From positions 1-10,860 of the forward strand of contig JAJEBJ010000380.1 of assembly GCA_022822575.1 (NCBI GenBank): DNA of 10,860 bases, read 5' to 3'. The position numbers were made by a program, and so were the translations under genes. Source of the DNA: Alphaproteobacteria bacterium (lineage in GTDB: Bacteria > Pseudomonadota > Alphaproteobacteria > SP197). This document shows, in pieces, positions 1 through 6,709 of this stretch (the stretch's first letter is position 1; each line of letters begins with the position of its first letter). The notes under the pieces are model-generated. The model ran no database searches, was not told where the DNA came from, and saw only the letters and a list, made by a program, of their open reading frames with translations.

Positions 1-691
1 GGTGGGCTACACCAATGCCGGCAAGTCTACGCTCTTCAACCGGCTGACCGGGGCGGGCGTCTATGCCGATGACAGGTTGTTTGCCACACTCGACCCGACC
101 ATGCGGGCCGTTGACCTCGCGGGCGGGACGCGTGCCATCCTCTCCGATACCGTCGGATTCGTGTCCGACCTTCCCGAGACTCTCATTGCCGCGTTTCGCG
201 CCACACTTGAAGAGGTCACCGAGGCATCGCTCATCGTTCACGTGCGCAATGCGCACCACCCCGAACATGAACTTCAGGCCGCCGATGTGATGACTGTGCT
301 GGAGAACCTCGGCATCGATGAATACGACGCATCGGAGAGGATGGTCACCGTCTACAACAAGACTGACCTGCTCGATGACGACTCTGCATCGCGGCTGCGG
401 GCGATTGCTGAGCGCCAGGATGATGCGGTCTTCATTTCGGCCCGCACAGGGGAGGGGCTCGACAACCTCATCAGTCTCATCACCTGCCGCTTGGCCGGCA
501 GGCAGCGACTCGTCAAACTCAGCGTACCCGTCAAGGACGGAGCCGCCATGGGTTTTCTCTACCGCCACGCCGAGATCGTCGAACGTATTGATGGCGATCA
601 CGCCATACGTCTCAAGGTCCGCATCGAGGACAGCGACCTCGGTCGCTACCACAAGCGCTTCTCCCACCCGGCCCCCCTATGCCGGCAGTGA
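1..691 (+). CDS. hflX: GTPase HflX, 3' part only (5' end outside the window)
   Basis: HflX is a ribosome-associated GTPase of the Obg-HflX class that splits stalled or heat-damaged 70S ribosomes. The visible 229 residues begin inside the G domain. The first codon, GTG at 2, is the valine preceding the P-loop, not a start. The G1 motif GYTNAGKS is at residues 2-9, the LFATLDPT switch region at 26-33, G3 DTVGF at 49-53, G4 NKTD at 119-122, and a G5-like ISARTGEG follows. The region after about residue 165 is the short C-terminal domain. Full-length HflX is usually above 400 residues, so roughly the N-terminal half is missing at the window edge. In the segment that usually reads HVxDASHP, this protein has VRNAHHP, replacing the usual Asp with Asn. 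It ends at TGA 689-691 and converges on mazG with a 36-nt gap that holds no clear terminator. Family assignment is very sure. Confidence 0.96.
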   Translation, partial: VGYTNAGKSTLFNRLTGAGVYADDRLFATLDPTMRAVDLAGGTRAILSDTVGFVSDLPETLIAAFRATLEEVTEASLIVHVRNAHHPEHELQAADVMTVLENLGIDEYDASERMVTVYNKTDLLDDDSASRLRAIAERQDDAVFISARTGEGLDNLISLITCRLAGRQRLVKLSVPVKDGAAMGFLYRHAEIVERIDGDHAIRLKVRIEDSDLGRYHKRFSHPAPLCRQ

Positions 692-727
692 CCGGCGCGA
701 TCAACGCTCGAATCGCAAGCCAGGCGA

Positions 728-1543
728 TCACCTGCTGGCGGCTTCCTCATCCTTGGCAGAGGTCCACAGGGCGTCGAGTTCTTCCGCCGGGCAGTCGCTG
801 ATCGTCCGGTTGTCGCGACTGAGGCGGCGTTCGACGAAGCGGTAGCGAGTCTCGAACCGGGCGGCGCTGCGGCGCAGTGCGCTCTCGGGATCGACGTCGA
901 GATGACGGGCAAGATTGACGGCGGCAAAGAGAACATCGCCGAGTTCATCGGCAATGCGCCCAGGTGAACCGTCTGCAATCTCCTGCGACAGCTCCTCGAC
1001 TTCAGAGATCACATCCTCCAGCGCCTCGCCTGGCGAAGCGAGGCCGAACCCCTGGCTCGCTACCCGTTCGTGGATTTTGCGAGCTCGGGTGAGGGCAGGG
1101 AGGTTGGCGCTGATTCCATCGAGTGCGGACACATCTCTGCCCCCGGCCCGGGACTGATCCCGGCGTTCCTGCGCCTTCAGTTCTTCCCATTTCACCGTCT
1201 GCTCGGCCGCCGAGGTCACATCGGCGGCATCTGCGAAGACATGGGGATGACGCCGCACCATTTTCTCCGAGATTGCCTCGACCACATCGTCAAACCCGAA
1301 TAGGCCACGCTCGCGTGCCATGCGGGCGTGAAACACCACCTGGAAAAGAAGGTCGCCGAGTTCCGTCTTCAGTGCCGGCCAGTCTTCCCTGTCGATGGCA
1401 TCGGCGACTTCATAGGCTTCCTCGACGGTGTAGGGAGCAATCGAAGCGAAGGACTGTTCAACATCCCACGGGCAACCGGTGACGGGATCACGCAGGCGCG
1501 CCATGATGTCGAGCAACCGAGTGATGGAACCGGCGCGAGTCAT
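728..1543 (-). CDS. mazG: Nucleoside triphosphate pyrophosphohydrolase MazG
   Basis: MazG hydrolyses (d)NTPs to NMP and pyrophosphate. It is an all-alpha house-cleaning enzyme of the cytoplasm that also tempers ppGpp-linked stress in some bacteria. The 271-residue length fits the two-domain MazG type. The N-terminal domain has the GCPWD segment at 23-27 and the metal-binding signature EEAYE (41-45) followed by ELGD (61-64). The C-terminal repeat carries EVEEL and a second ELGD...LFA segment with a downstream RFExRYR-like helix. The ATG at 1541-1543 is the best start because the conserved ITRLLDIMARLRDP stretch begins only a few residues later. No purine-rich Shine-Dalgarno precedes it, and the leader instead contains two inverted repeats (1546-1557 and 1559-1587). 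It lies downstream of the solute-binding protein gene on the same strand. It converges on hflX, whereas in many alphaproteobacteria, as I recall, mazG follows hflX in the same direction. Confidence 0.95.
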   Translation of the reverse strand: MTRAGSITRLLDIMARLRDPVTGCPWDVEQSFASIAPYTVEEAYEVADAIDREDWPALKTELGDLLFQVVFHARMARERGLFGFDDVVEAISEKMVRRHPHVFADAADVTSAAEQTVKWEELKAQERRDQSRAGGRDVSALDGISANLPALTRARKIHERVASQGFGLASPGEALEDVISEVEELSQEIADGSPGRIADELGDVLFAAVNLARHLDVDPESALRRSAARFETRYRFVERRLSRDNRTISDCPAEELDALWTSAKDEEAASR

Positions 1544-1545
1544 CG

Positions 1546-1557
1546 CCGGTCAACCGG
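1546..1557 (-). repeat. Small inverted repeat in the mazG leader
   Basis: CCGG-TCAA-CCGG is a 4-bp GC stem with a 4-nt loop. It ends three bases upstream of the mazG ATG and so occupies the place where a Shine-Dalgarno would be expected. By itself it is short enough to be chance. Its position beside the larger hairpin at 1559-1587 makes it worth recording. Confidence 0.4.
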
Positions 1558-1558
1558 A

Positions 1559-1587
1559 AACGCCCGGCGCCGGAAGCGCCGGGCGTT
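1559..1587 (-). terminator. Strong hairpin between solute-binding protein gene and mazG (terminator or attenuator)
   Basis: The arms 1559-1570 (AACGCCCGGCGC) and 1576-1587 are exact reverse complements, giving a 12-bp, very GC-rich stem with a 5-nt loop. On the minus strand it begins 21 nt after the stop codon of the solute-binding protein gene and is followed by only three T residues before CCGG. It is therefore a hairpin without a proper U-tract: a weak intrinsic terminator, an RNA 3'-end stabiliser, or an attenuator for read-through into mazG. Its distal arm ends 15 nt before the mazG ATG. The structure is certain; the role is inferred. Confidence 0.7.
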
Positions 1588-1608
1588 CCTTGCAACAACA
1601 CCCTGGCA

Positions 1609-3186
1609 TCAAGTCCAGGAGAACCTCTGCATGTAGAACTGCCAGCCGTTTGGCCGGATCGATGGCGAGAGTTCCTCACGATGGATGATGCCGACCGGCT
1701 CGTGCGTGATCCACACATAGGCTCCGGTGTCTTCCATGATGTCCTGCATACGCAGATAGATCTCCTCGCGTCGAACCTCGTCGGTCTCGCCGAGACCCTC
1801 GAGGAACAGCGCGTCGAATTCGGGATCCTTCCAGCGTTCCCAGTTCCACACACCGACCTGGGCCTCGACATACCACTGTGACATCTGGCTGGGGTCCGGA
1901 GCATCGCCGTAACGCATGATCCACAACTGCAGATCTTTCCAGTCGTCGCCCGAGGATTCCAGTCCGAGATTCCAGAAGGGTCCCGGATCCAGAGGAATGA
2001 CATCAAGCTCGATCCCCACATCCGCCAGGTTGGCCTGGATGACCGTGGCGGCTGCCATGCGGTCCGTGCGATTGATCGTCTTGAGTTCCAGTTGGAGGCC
2101 CTCGGCGCCGGCCTCGGCGATCAGGGCCCGTGCCTCGTCCGGAGCATAGCTGTAGTTGCTGGTTGTACGGTGACCCAGGACTCCTGGAGGCACGATGCCG
2201 TGGGACTTTGGCGCCACGCCGGCATAGGCGGCTTCGAGGATGGTATCGACATCGATTGCACGCTGGATGGCCTTGCGTATGCGGATGTCCTGGAGCTTGG
2301 GATGATCGGTATTGATTCCCATCCATGTCCACAACAGTCCCGGATAGACCTTGAGAACGGTGTTGTCCGGCGCCCCATCGCTCTGATAACGGGCCAGGGT
2401 GTCGGTGCTGATATGGGTGAAATCGACATCGCCCGCCTCATAGGCGATTTCTGCCGTCTTTTCGTCCTCAATGATGATGAACCGCACGGTATTGATGCCG
2501 GCAGGCGTTCCCGTCCAGAACGGATTGGCTTCAAGTTCATAGAACTGCTTGGGCGACCACTCCTTGATGCGGAAGGGACCGATGTAGAAGTTGAACATGC
2601 CATCGTACTTGCCGCCGGATGCTTCCACCGCCTTGCGGCACAGGATGGTGCCGGTACCGGAAGCAAGCCATGTGTACCAGACCGGTGCGAATGGCTGGTT
2701 CAGGTGAATGATTCCTGAATGGGAACCCGTAACCTCGACATGATCGAGCGCAGCTGCCTTGTCCTTCCACTCGGATTCCTTGATCCGCTCGAGCGAAAAC
2801 TTGACGTCTTCGGCATCAAGTTCGCTGATGACCTCGTGCGTCGTGCCATCATGCCATTGGATGCCCGTCTTGAGTTCGAATACGATGGTCTGGGCATCCA
2901 CCTGCTCGACATGCGAGACGAATTCGCTGGGCGACCAGGACCAGTCCGGTCCTTCGTTCAGGGTCGCCAGTTGAGCCAGGCAGGCGTACTGCAGCACGGT
3001 TTCCATGCCGCCTACCATGTAGCCTGGATCCGTTGACACGATCGTGCGATTGGTGCGCATGCGCAGGACGCGATCAGGCGTCGTCGAAGCCTGTGCGGGC
3101 GCCATCCACGACTGCACCATCGCCGCAGCCGACATTGCCGCAGTAGTCCCCATGAGAGTGCGGCGGTTGAGTTCCGGTTGTTTCAT
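1609..3186 (-). CDS. ABC transporter substrate-binding protein, peptide/nickel family (SBP_bac_5), Tat-exported
   Basis: This looks like a periplasmic solute-binding protein of the DppA/OppA/NikA-type cluster C family, which captures peptides, metal chelates, sugars or opines for an ABC importer. It is 525 residues long, normal for the family. Residues 1-33 form a Tat signal: NRRTLM (7-12), an alanine-rich hydrophobic stretch, then AQA before a likely cleavage after residue 33. Family features include WHDG with a DVKFSLERI helix, the segment NPFWTG, VGIELDVIPLD, and a late YGDAPDP segment followed by an aromatic-rich ligand-pocket region. The ATG at 3186 was chosen because AGGGAGA (3194-3200) sits 7 nt upstream and the signal peptide starts here. 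The frame stays open to 3285 but that extension lacks signal features. No permease or ATPase gene is adjacent, so it is an orphan binding protein. It is divergent from the oxidoreductase gene, which suggests a shared substrate pathway. The substrate is unknown. Confidence 0.92.
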   Translation of the reverse strand: MKQPELNRRTLMGTTAAMSAAAMVQSWMAPAQASTTPDRVLRMRTNRTIVSTDPGYMVGGMETVLQYACLAQLATLNEGPDWSWSPSEFVSHVEQVDAQTIVFELKTGIQWHDGTTHEVISELDAEDVKFSLERIKESEWKDKAAALDHVEVTGSHSGIIHLNQPFAPVWYTWLASGTGTILCRKAVEASGGKYDGMFNFYIGPFRIKEWSPKQFYELEANPFWTGTPAGINTVRFIIIEDEKTAEIAYEAGDVDFTHISTDTLARYQSDGAPDNTVLKVYPGLLWTWMGINTDHPKLQDIRIRKAIQRAIDVDTILEAAYAGVAPKSHGIVPPGVLGHRTTSNYSYAPDEARALIAEAGAEGLQLELKTINRTDRMAAATVIQANLADVGIELDVIPLDPGPFWNLGLESSGDDWKDLQLWIMRYGDAPDPSQMSQWYVEAQVGVWNWERWKDPEFDALFLEGLGETDEVRREEIYLRMQDIMEDTGAYVWITHEPVGIIHREELSPSIRPNGWQFYMQRFSWT

Positions 3187-3193
3187 CAGACAA

Positions 3194-3200
3194 TCTCCCT
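3194..3200 (-). promoter_or_regulatory. Shine-Dalgarno of the solute-binding protein gene
   Basis: AGGGAGA on the minus strand lies 7 nt before the ATG at 3186. This ribosome binding site decides the start in favour of the Tat-signal-bearing 525-residue protein over the 33-codon longer open frame. Confidence 0.8.
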
Positions 3201-3229
3201 CGGGTGTTTCCGGCAACAGACTATCTGCT

Positions 3230-3258
3230 TTGCTGCCGCGTAACCATGACGTTATGGG
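3230..3258 (+). promoter_or_regulatory. Candidate sigma-70-like promoter with overlapping near-palindrome, upstream of the oxidoreductase gene
   Basis: TTGCTG at 3230-3235 and TATGGG at 3253-3258 are separated by exactly 17 bp, a plausible -35/-10 pair about 63 nt upstream of the GTG start at 3322. The near-palindrome CCATGACGTTATGG (3244-3257, six of seven pairs match, centre 3250/3251) covers the end of the spacer and most of the -10. This is the arrangement expected of a repressor operator in a divergent promoter region. Both elements match only moderately and the region is short, so the call is tentative. I found no equally good promoter for the opposite gene. Confidence 0.35.
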
Positions 3259-3306
3259 AGACGACGGGGTCTGATGCGGCGCCACAACTGAAGTCTGAGG
3301 TCAACA

Positions 3307-3315
3307 GGGGAGGGA
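3307..3315 (+). promoter_or_regulatory. Shine-Dalgarno of the oxidoreductase gene
   Basis: GGGGAGGGA ends 6 nt before the GTG at 3322-3324. It supports this GTG as the start rather than the in-frame TTG at 3331. Confidence 0.75.
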
Positions 3316-3321
3316 ACAGAC

Positions 3322-4332
3322 GTGATAAGCTTGAAGATTGCAGTGATCGGACTCGGCTGGTTTGGCGAGATTCACTGCGAGACCATCGCCGGTATTCCGG
3401 AACTGGAACTCGCCGCCCTTGCCACCAGACGCCCGGATCGCCTTCAGGCGATGTCGGCGAAGTTCGATGTCAGGAAATCAACAACGGACTACCGCAAGAT
3501 TCTCGCTGATCCGTCCATAGATGCTGTTTCCATTGTCACCCAGTGGCATCAGCATGTGGAGCCGGCATGCGCGGCCCTCGAGTCAGGCAAGCATGTGTTT
3601 CTCGAAAAGCCGATGGCCATGGACCTTGGCGAATGCAGGCGGATCCTCGAAACTGCGCGCTCGGCCCGGGGCATCCTTCAGGTGGGACATATCTGCCGTT
3701 TCAATCCACGCTACCGCATGGCGAAACAGGCCATCGAGGAGGGCCGGATCGGCAGGGTTGTCGCCATGAGTTCAAGAAGGAACATACCCCTTGCATGGAC
3801 GCATGACATCATTCGCAAGATTGGCCCCGTCGTTGGCGACGGCGTTCACGATACCGATCTCATGCTCTGGCTGACTGGTGACCGCATTGTTTCGGCCTAT
3901 TGCCAGACGGTCACCGTCAGAGGCCTGGAGAATCCCGACGTCGGCCAGACCATGTACAGGTTCGAAAGTGGCGCAACCGCCACCATGGAGACCGCCATGT
4001 GCATGCCCGAACAGACGCCATTCGATATCGACGAGCGCCTGGCGATCATCGGCACCGAGGGAATCATCCACGTACAGGACACGTTTCCCAATCTGGCGAT
4101 CGTCGATGCCAGAAAGCTGTCCAGCCCCGACACGACGTACTGGCCGATGTTCGACGGTGTCAGGGGTGGAGCGCTGCGTGACGAACTTGCCTACTTTGCG
4201 CGTACGGCCCTGGATGGCAGGACTCCCGAGATCGGCCGCGCGGAAGATGCCGCGGCAGCGGTCGCCGCGACCCTGGCGGCTGAACGGTCATCGCGAACGG
4301 GCACCGTCGAGTCCGTTGAAAAAGTCGCATAA
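3322..4332 (+). CDS. Gfo/Idh/MocA family NAD(P)-dependent oxidoreductase
   Basis: Members of this family oxidise or reduce sugars, inositols and related polyols using NAD(P). The 336-residue length is typical. The N-terminal Rossmann fold shows GLGWFG (10-15). The hallmark EKP is at 95-97, with Lys96 the usual catalytic/nicotinamide-contacting lysine. The C-terminal alpha/beta domain carries GDGVHDTDLMLWL at about 172-184 with the expected catalytic His176 and Asp179. In well-studied members such as Bacillus subtilis inositol dehydrogenase (Lys97, Asp172, His176), an Asp stands four residues before the His. Here that position is Gly172 and an Asp sits one residue later. The GTG start is backed by a strong Shine-Dalgarno at 3307-3315. 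The gene is divergent from the solute-binding protein gene and converges on tatD across 16 bp. A linked role in uptake and oxidation of a sugar or polyol is inferred only; the substrate is not identifiable. Confidence 0.92.
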   Translation: MISLKIAVIGLGWFGEIHCETIAGIPELELAALATRRPDRLQAMSAKFDVRKSTTDYRKILADPSIDAVSIVTQWHQHVEPACAALESGKHVFLEKPMAMDLGECRRILETARSARGILQVGHICRFNPRYRMAKQAIEEGRIGRVVAMSSRRNIPLAWTHDIIRKIGPVVGDGVHDTDLMLWLTGDRIVSAYCQTVTVRGLENPDVGQTMYRFESGATATMETAMCMPEQTPFDIDERLAIIGTEGIIHVQDTFPNLAIVDARKLSSPDTTYWPMFDGVRGGALRDELAYFARTALDGRTPEIGRAEDAAAAVAATLAAERSSRTGTVESVEKVA

Positions 4333-4348
4333 GGTATATTATGGAACA

Positions 4349-5131
4349 TTACGGGCTTTGCGCGGCACGAAACAGACGGAAGAAGTTGTCGGTCGTGATA
4401 GAGGCAAGGTCGTCTTCTGAAACATCCTTGAGCTCGGCAACGCAGCGCGCTGTATGGACGACCAGCGCCGGCTCGTTGCGCTTGCCTCGCTTCGGCACGG
4501 GAGCAAGGAATGGCGCATCAGTCTCCACCAGAAGGCGATCAGGAGGAATGTCCCTGACAATGTCACGCAAGTCCGAAGCGTTCCTGAATGTCACGATCCC
4601 TGAAATCGAGATGGAGAAGCCCAGCCGGAGACTGCGCACCGCGAGATCCCGGCTGGCGCTGAAACAATGGATGAGCCCCGGAAATGTACCGCCCGTTTCT
4701 GTTTCCTCCTCGAGGATCGCCATGGTGTCCTCATCAGCCGAGCGTGTGTGAACGATCAGCGGTAGGCCTGTGCTGCGTGACGCCCGGATATGTTCCCTGA
4801 AGCTCTGCCGCTGGGTGTCCCGCGGGCTGTTGTCGTAGTGGTAGTCGAGGCCGGTCTCGCCGATGCCGATCACGTGCGGACAATCGGCGAGAGTGGTAAT
4901 CTCGCATGCAGGCCAGATCCCCTCTTCGGCAACATGGTGGGGATGAACTCCGACTGAACAATAGACTCCGTCATGAGCTTCGGCGATCGCCCTCACCTCG
5001 GAGAAACGGCTGAGGCGCGTCGAAATGGTCTGCATGACCGAGACGCCGGCTTTCCTGGCCCGGTCAATGACATCATCGAGTTCATCGGCGAAGTCGGGAA
5101 AATCGAGATGACAGTGGCTGTCGACAAGCAT
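4349..5131 (-). CDS. tatD: TatD family metal-dependent hydrolase (deoxyribonuclease)
   Basis: TatD-family proteins are TIM-barrel, two-metal hydrolases. Characterised members act as 3'-5' DNases or RNases in the cytoplasm. The 260-residue protein shows the full metal-ligand set: HCH at 6-8, Glu92 in GIGETGLDYHYD, His128 in VHTR, His155 in IHCFS, and Asp205 in ETDAPFL. The start at 5131 (MLVDSHCHLD) is the family's usual N-terminus. GAGGA (5141-5145) stands 9 nt upstream inside the 3' end of metG. The metG stop and this ATG overlap as TGATG, so translation is probably coupled. The frame remains open upstream to 5383, but that part is arginine-rich shadow sequence inside metG. In many alphaproteobacteria, as I recall, a metallo-beta-lactamase-fold hydrolase follows tatD; here the next gene is the convergent oxidoreductase instead. 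Confidence 0.96.
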   Translation of the reverse strand: MLVDSHCHLDFPDFADELDDVIDRARKAGVSVMQTISTRLSRFSEVRAIAEAHDGVYCSVGVHPHHVAEEGIWPACEITTLADCPHVIGIGETGLDYHYDNSPRDTQRQSFREHIRASRSTGLPLIVHTRSADEDTMAILEEETETGGTFPGLIHCFSASRDLAVRSLRLGFSISISGIVTFRNASDLRDIVRDIPPDRLLVETDAPFLAPVPKRGKRNEPALVVHTARCVAELKDVSEDDLASITTDNFFRLFRAAQSP

Positions 5132-6672
5132 CACGACGCATCCTCGGCGAGACGCGGGAACACGCCTTCGGGCTCGGGCAGCGGGCAGCCGGGCCGCAGG
5201 CTGTGCTCTTCGCCGATCGAGGCAAAGTCGCGCCTGTCGCCTGGAACAGCCAGCTGGTCGAGGAGTCGGGCTGATGATCCTGGCATCACTGGCTGGGTCA
5301 GCAGTGCGAGGATACGGATCAGTTCGGCAGTGCAGTAGAGCACGGTCTCCATGCGTTGCGGATCCGCGTCTTTCAGTTTCCACGGCGCTTCGGCATCGAT
5401 GTAGCGGTTGGCGGCACCGATGACCGCCCAGATATCCCGCAACATCAACTGGAACGCCTGAACCTCTATGTGGCGGCGAAGGCGTTCGACGAGGCCCCTT
5501 CCCTGTACAAGGAGCTCGCGGTCCTGATCGTGAAGCGTGCCTGGCGTCGGCACCCTACCCTTGCAGTTTCGGGCAATCATCTTCAGCACACGTTGTGCCA
5601 GATTGCCGTAGTCGTTGGCGAGATCATGGTTGCACCGGAGCATGGCGCCGCGATGCGAGAAATCCCCGTCGTTGCCGAAATTCACCTCGCGCATCAGCGT
5701 ATAGCGTACCTGATCAAGTCCGTAGCGGGCGACGATTTCGGATGGCACGATGACATTGCCCAGAGACTTGGAGATCTTCTTCCCTTCGCTTGTCCACCAG
5801 CCGTGAGCGAAGACTCGGCTGGGCACGTCGATTCCTGCAGCCATGAGAAAGGCCGGCCAGTACACCGCGTGGAATCGCAGGATGTCCTTGCCGACCATGT
5901 GCAAGGCGGGCCACCAGGATGTGAAGGACTCGCCCGATTCATCGGGATATCCGGCCGCCGTGATGTAGTTCGTCAGTGCATCGATCCATACGTACATGAC
6001 ATGCCGGGAATCACCCGGAACGGGGATTCCCCAGGTGAAACCCGTACGGGAAATCGACAGATCGTTAAGTCCGCCGCTGACGAAGCTCACCACCTCGTTG
6101 CGTCTCACCTCGGGCATGATGAAGTCAGGCCGGTCCTCGTAGAGCTTCAGCAGGCGGTCCTGCCACGCGGACAGACGGAAGAAGTAGCTTGGCTCCTTCA
6201 CCCACTCCACCGGAGCGCCCGATGGCGCCACCTTGCGGCCCGCGTCGTCCACGCCAAGTTCGTCCTCCGTATAGAACGCCTCATCGCGGACGGCATACCA
6301 GCCCTCATAGGCTCCGAGATAGATCTCGCCGGCCTCCTCGAGGCGCCGCCACAACGCCTGGACAGAGCGGATGTGGCGCTGCTCGGTGGTCCGGATGAAC
6401 TGGTCATTGGAAAAGTTCCATTCCCTGGCAAGGTTGCGGAAGTTCTCCGAAACTTCATCACAGAATGTCGCCGGATCGATACCGGCCTCCCGTGCCGCCC
6501 TTTCGACCTTCTGGCCGTGCTCGTCGGTCCCGGTCAGGAAGAGCACATCATGCCCGTCAAGACGCTTGAAGCGGGCCATCACGTCGCAGGCGAGCGTGGT
6601 GTAGGCATGCCCGATGTGCGGATTGTCGTTGACGTAGTAGATCGGCGTCGTGATGTAGAACTTGTCGCGCAT
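5131..6672 (-). CDS. metG: Methionine--tRNA ligase
   Basis: This class I aminoacyl-tRNA synthetase charges tRNA-Met with methionine for initiation and elongation. It is 513 residues long, the short type. The HIGH motif is intact (PHIGH, His19-His22), WIDALTNY is at 229-236, and the KMSKS loop reads KISKS at 299-303. The connective region (YAVRDEAFYTE to KVAPSGAPVEW) lacks the paired cysteines of zinc-knuckle enzymes, as in the zinc-free bacterial subgroup. There is no C-terminal EMAP-II-like tRNA-binding domain. The protein ends in the anticodon-binding helical domain and a short tail. The ATG at 6672 has AGGGGAG (6682-6688) 9 nt upstream and the standard MRDKFYITTPIYYVND beginning. It follows holB by 37 nt and overlaps tatD by one base (TGATG). 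It is an essential gene and its reading frame is intact. Confidence 0.97.
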   Translation of the reverse strand: MRDKFYITTPIYYVNDNPHIGHAYTTLACDVMARFKRLDGHDVLFLTGTDEHGQKVERAAREAGIDPATFCDEVSENFRNLAREWNFSNDQFIRTTEQRHIRSVQALWRRLEEAGEIYLGAYEGWYAVRDEAFYTEDELGVDDAGRKVAPSGAPVEWVKEPSYFFRLSAWQDRLLKLYEDRPDFIMPEVRRNEVVSFVSGGLNDLSISRTGFTWGIPVPGDSRHVMYVWIDALTNYITAAGYPDESGESFTSWWPALHMVGKDILRFHAVYWPAFLMAAGIDVPSRVFAHGWWTSEGKKISKSLGNVIVPSEIVARYGLDQVRYTLMREVNFGNDGDFSHRGAMLRCNHDLANDYGNLAQRVLKMIARNCKGRVPTPGTLHDQDRELLVQGRGLVERLRRHIEVQAFQLMLRDIWAVIGAANRYIDAEAPWKLKDADPQRMETVLYCTAELIRILALLTQPVMPGSSARLLDQLAVPGDRRDFASIGEEHSLRPGCPLPEPEGVFPRLAEDAS

Positions 6673-6709
6673 GCCTCATGGCTCCCCTGTCCTGACGGAT
6701 GACGATGTC

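Noticed and set aside
2..4. GTG at the left edge as the hflX start
   Set aside because: It encodes the valine directly before the P-loop GYTNAGKS. HflX has a large domain upstream, so the gene is cut by the window edge.
3187..3285. Extended N-terminus for the solute-binding protein (33 more codons)
   Set aside because: It would bury the Tat signal behind a non-signal leader. The ATG at 3186 has a well-spaced AGGGAGA.
5132..5383. Extended N-terminus for TatD (84 more codons)
   Set aside because: The extension overlaps metG and is arginine/proline-rich. The standard TatD N-terminus and a Shine-Dalgarno at 5141-5145 place the start at 5131.
5356..6702. A 448-codon open frame on the + strand
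   Set aside because: It lies entirely antisense to metG and metG tail sequence, whose HIGH and KISKS motifs and codon pattern are unmistakable. It shows no recognisable domain and is a GC-rich shadow frame.
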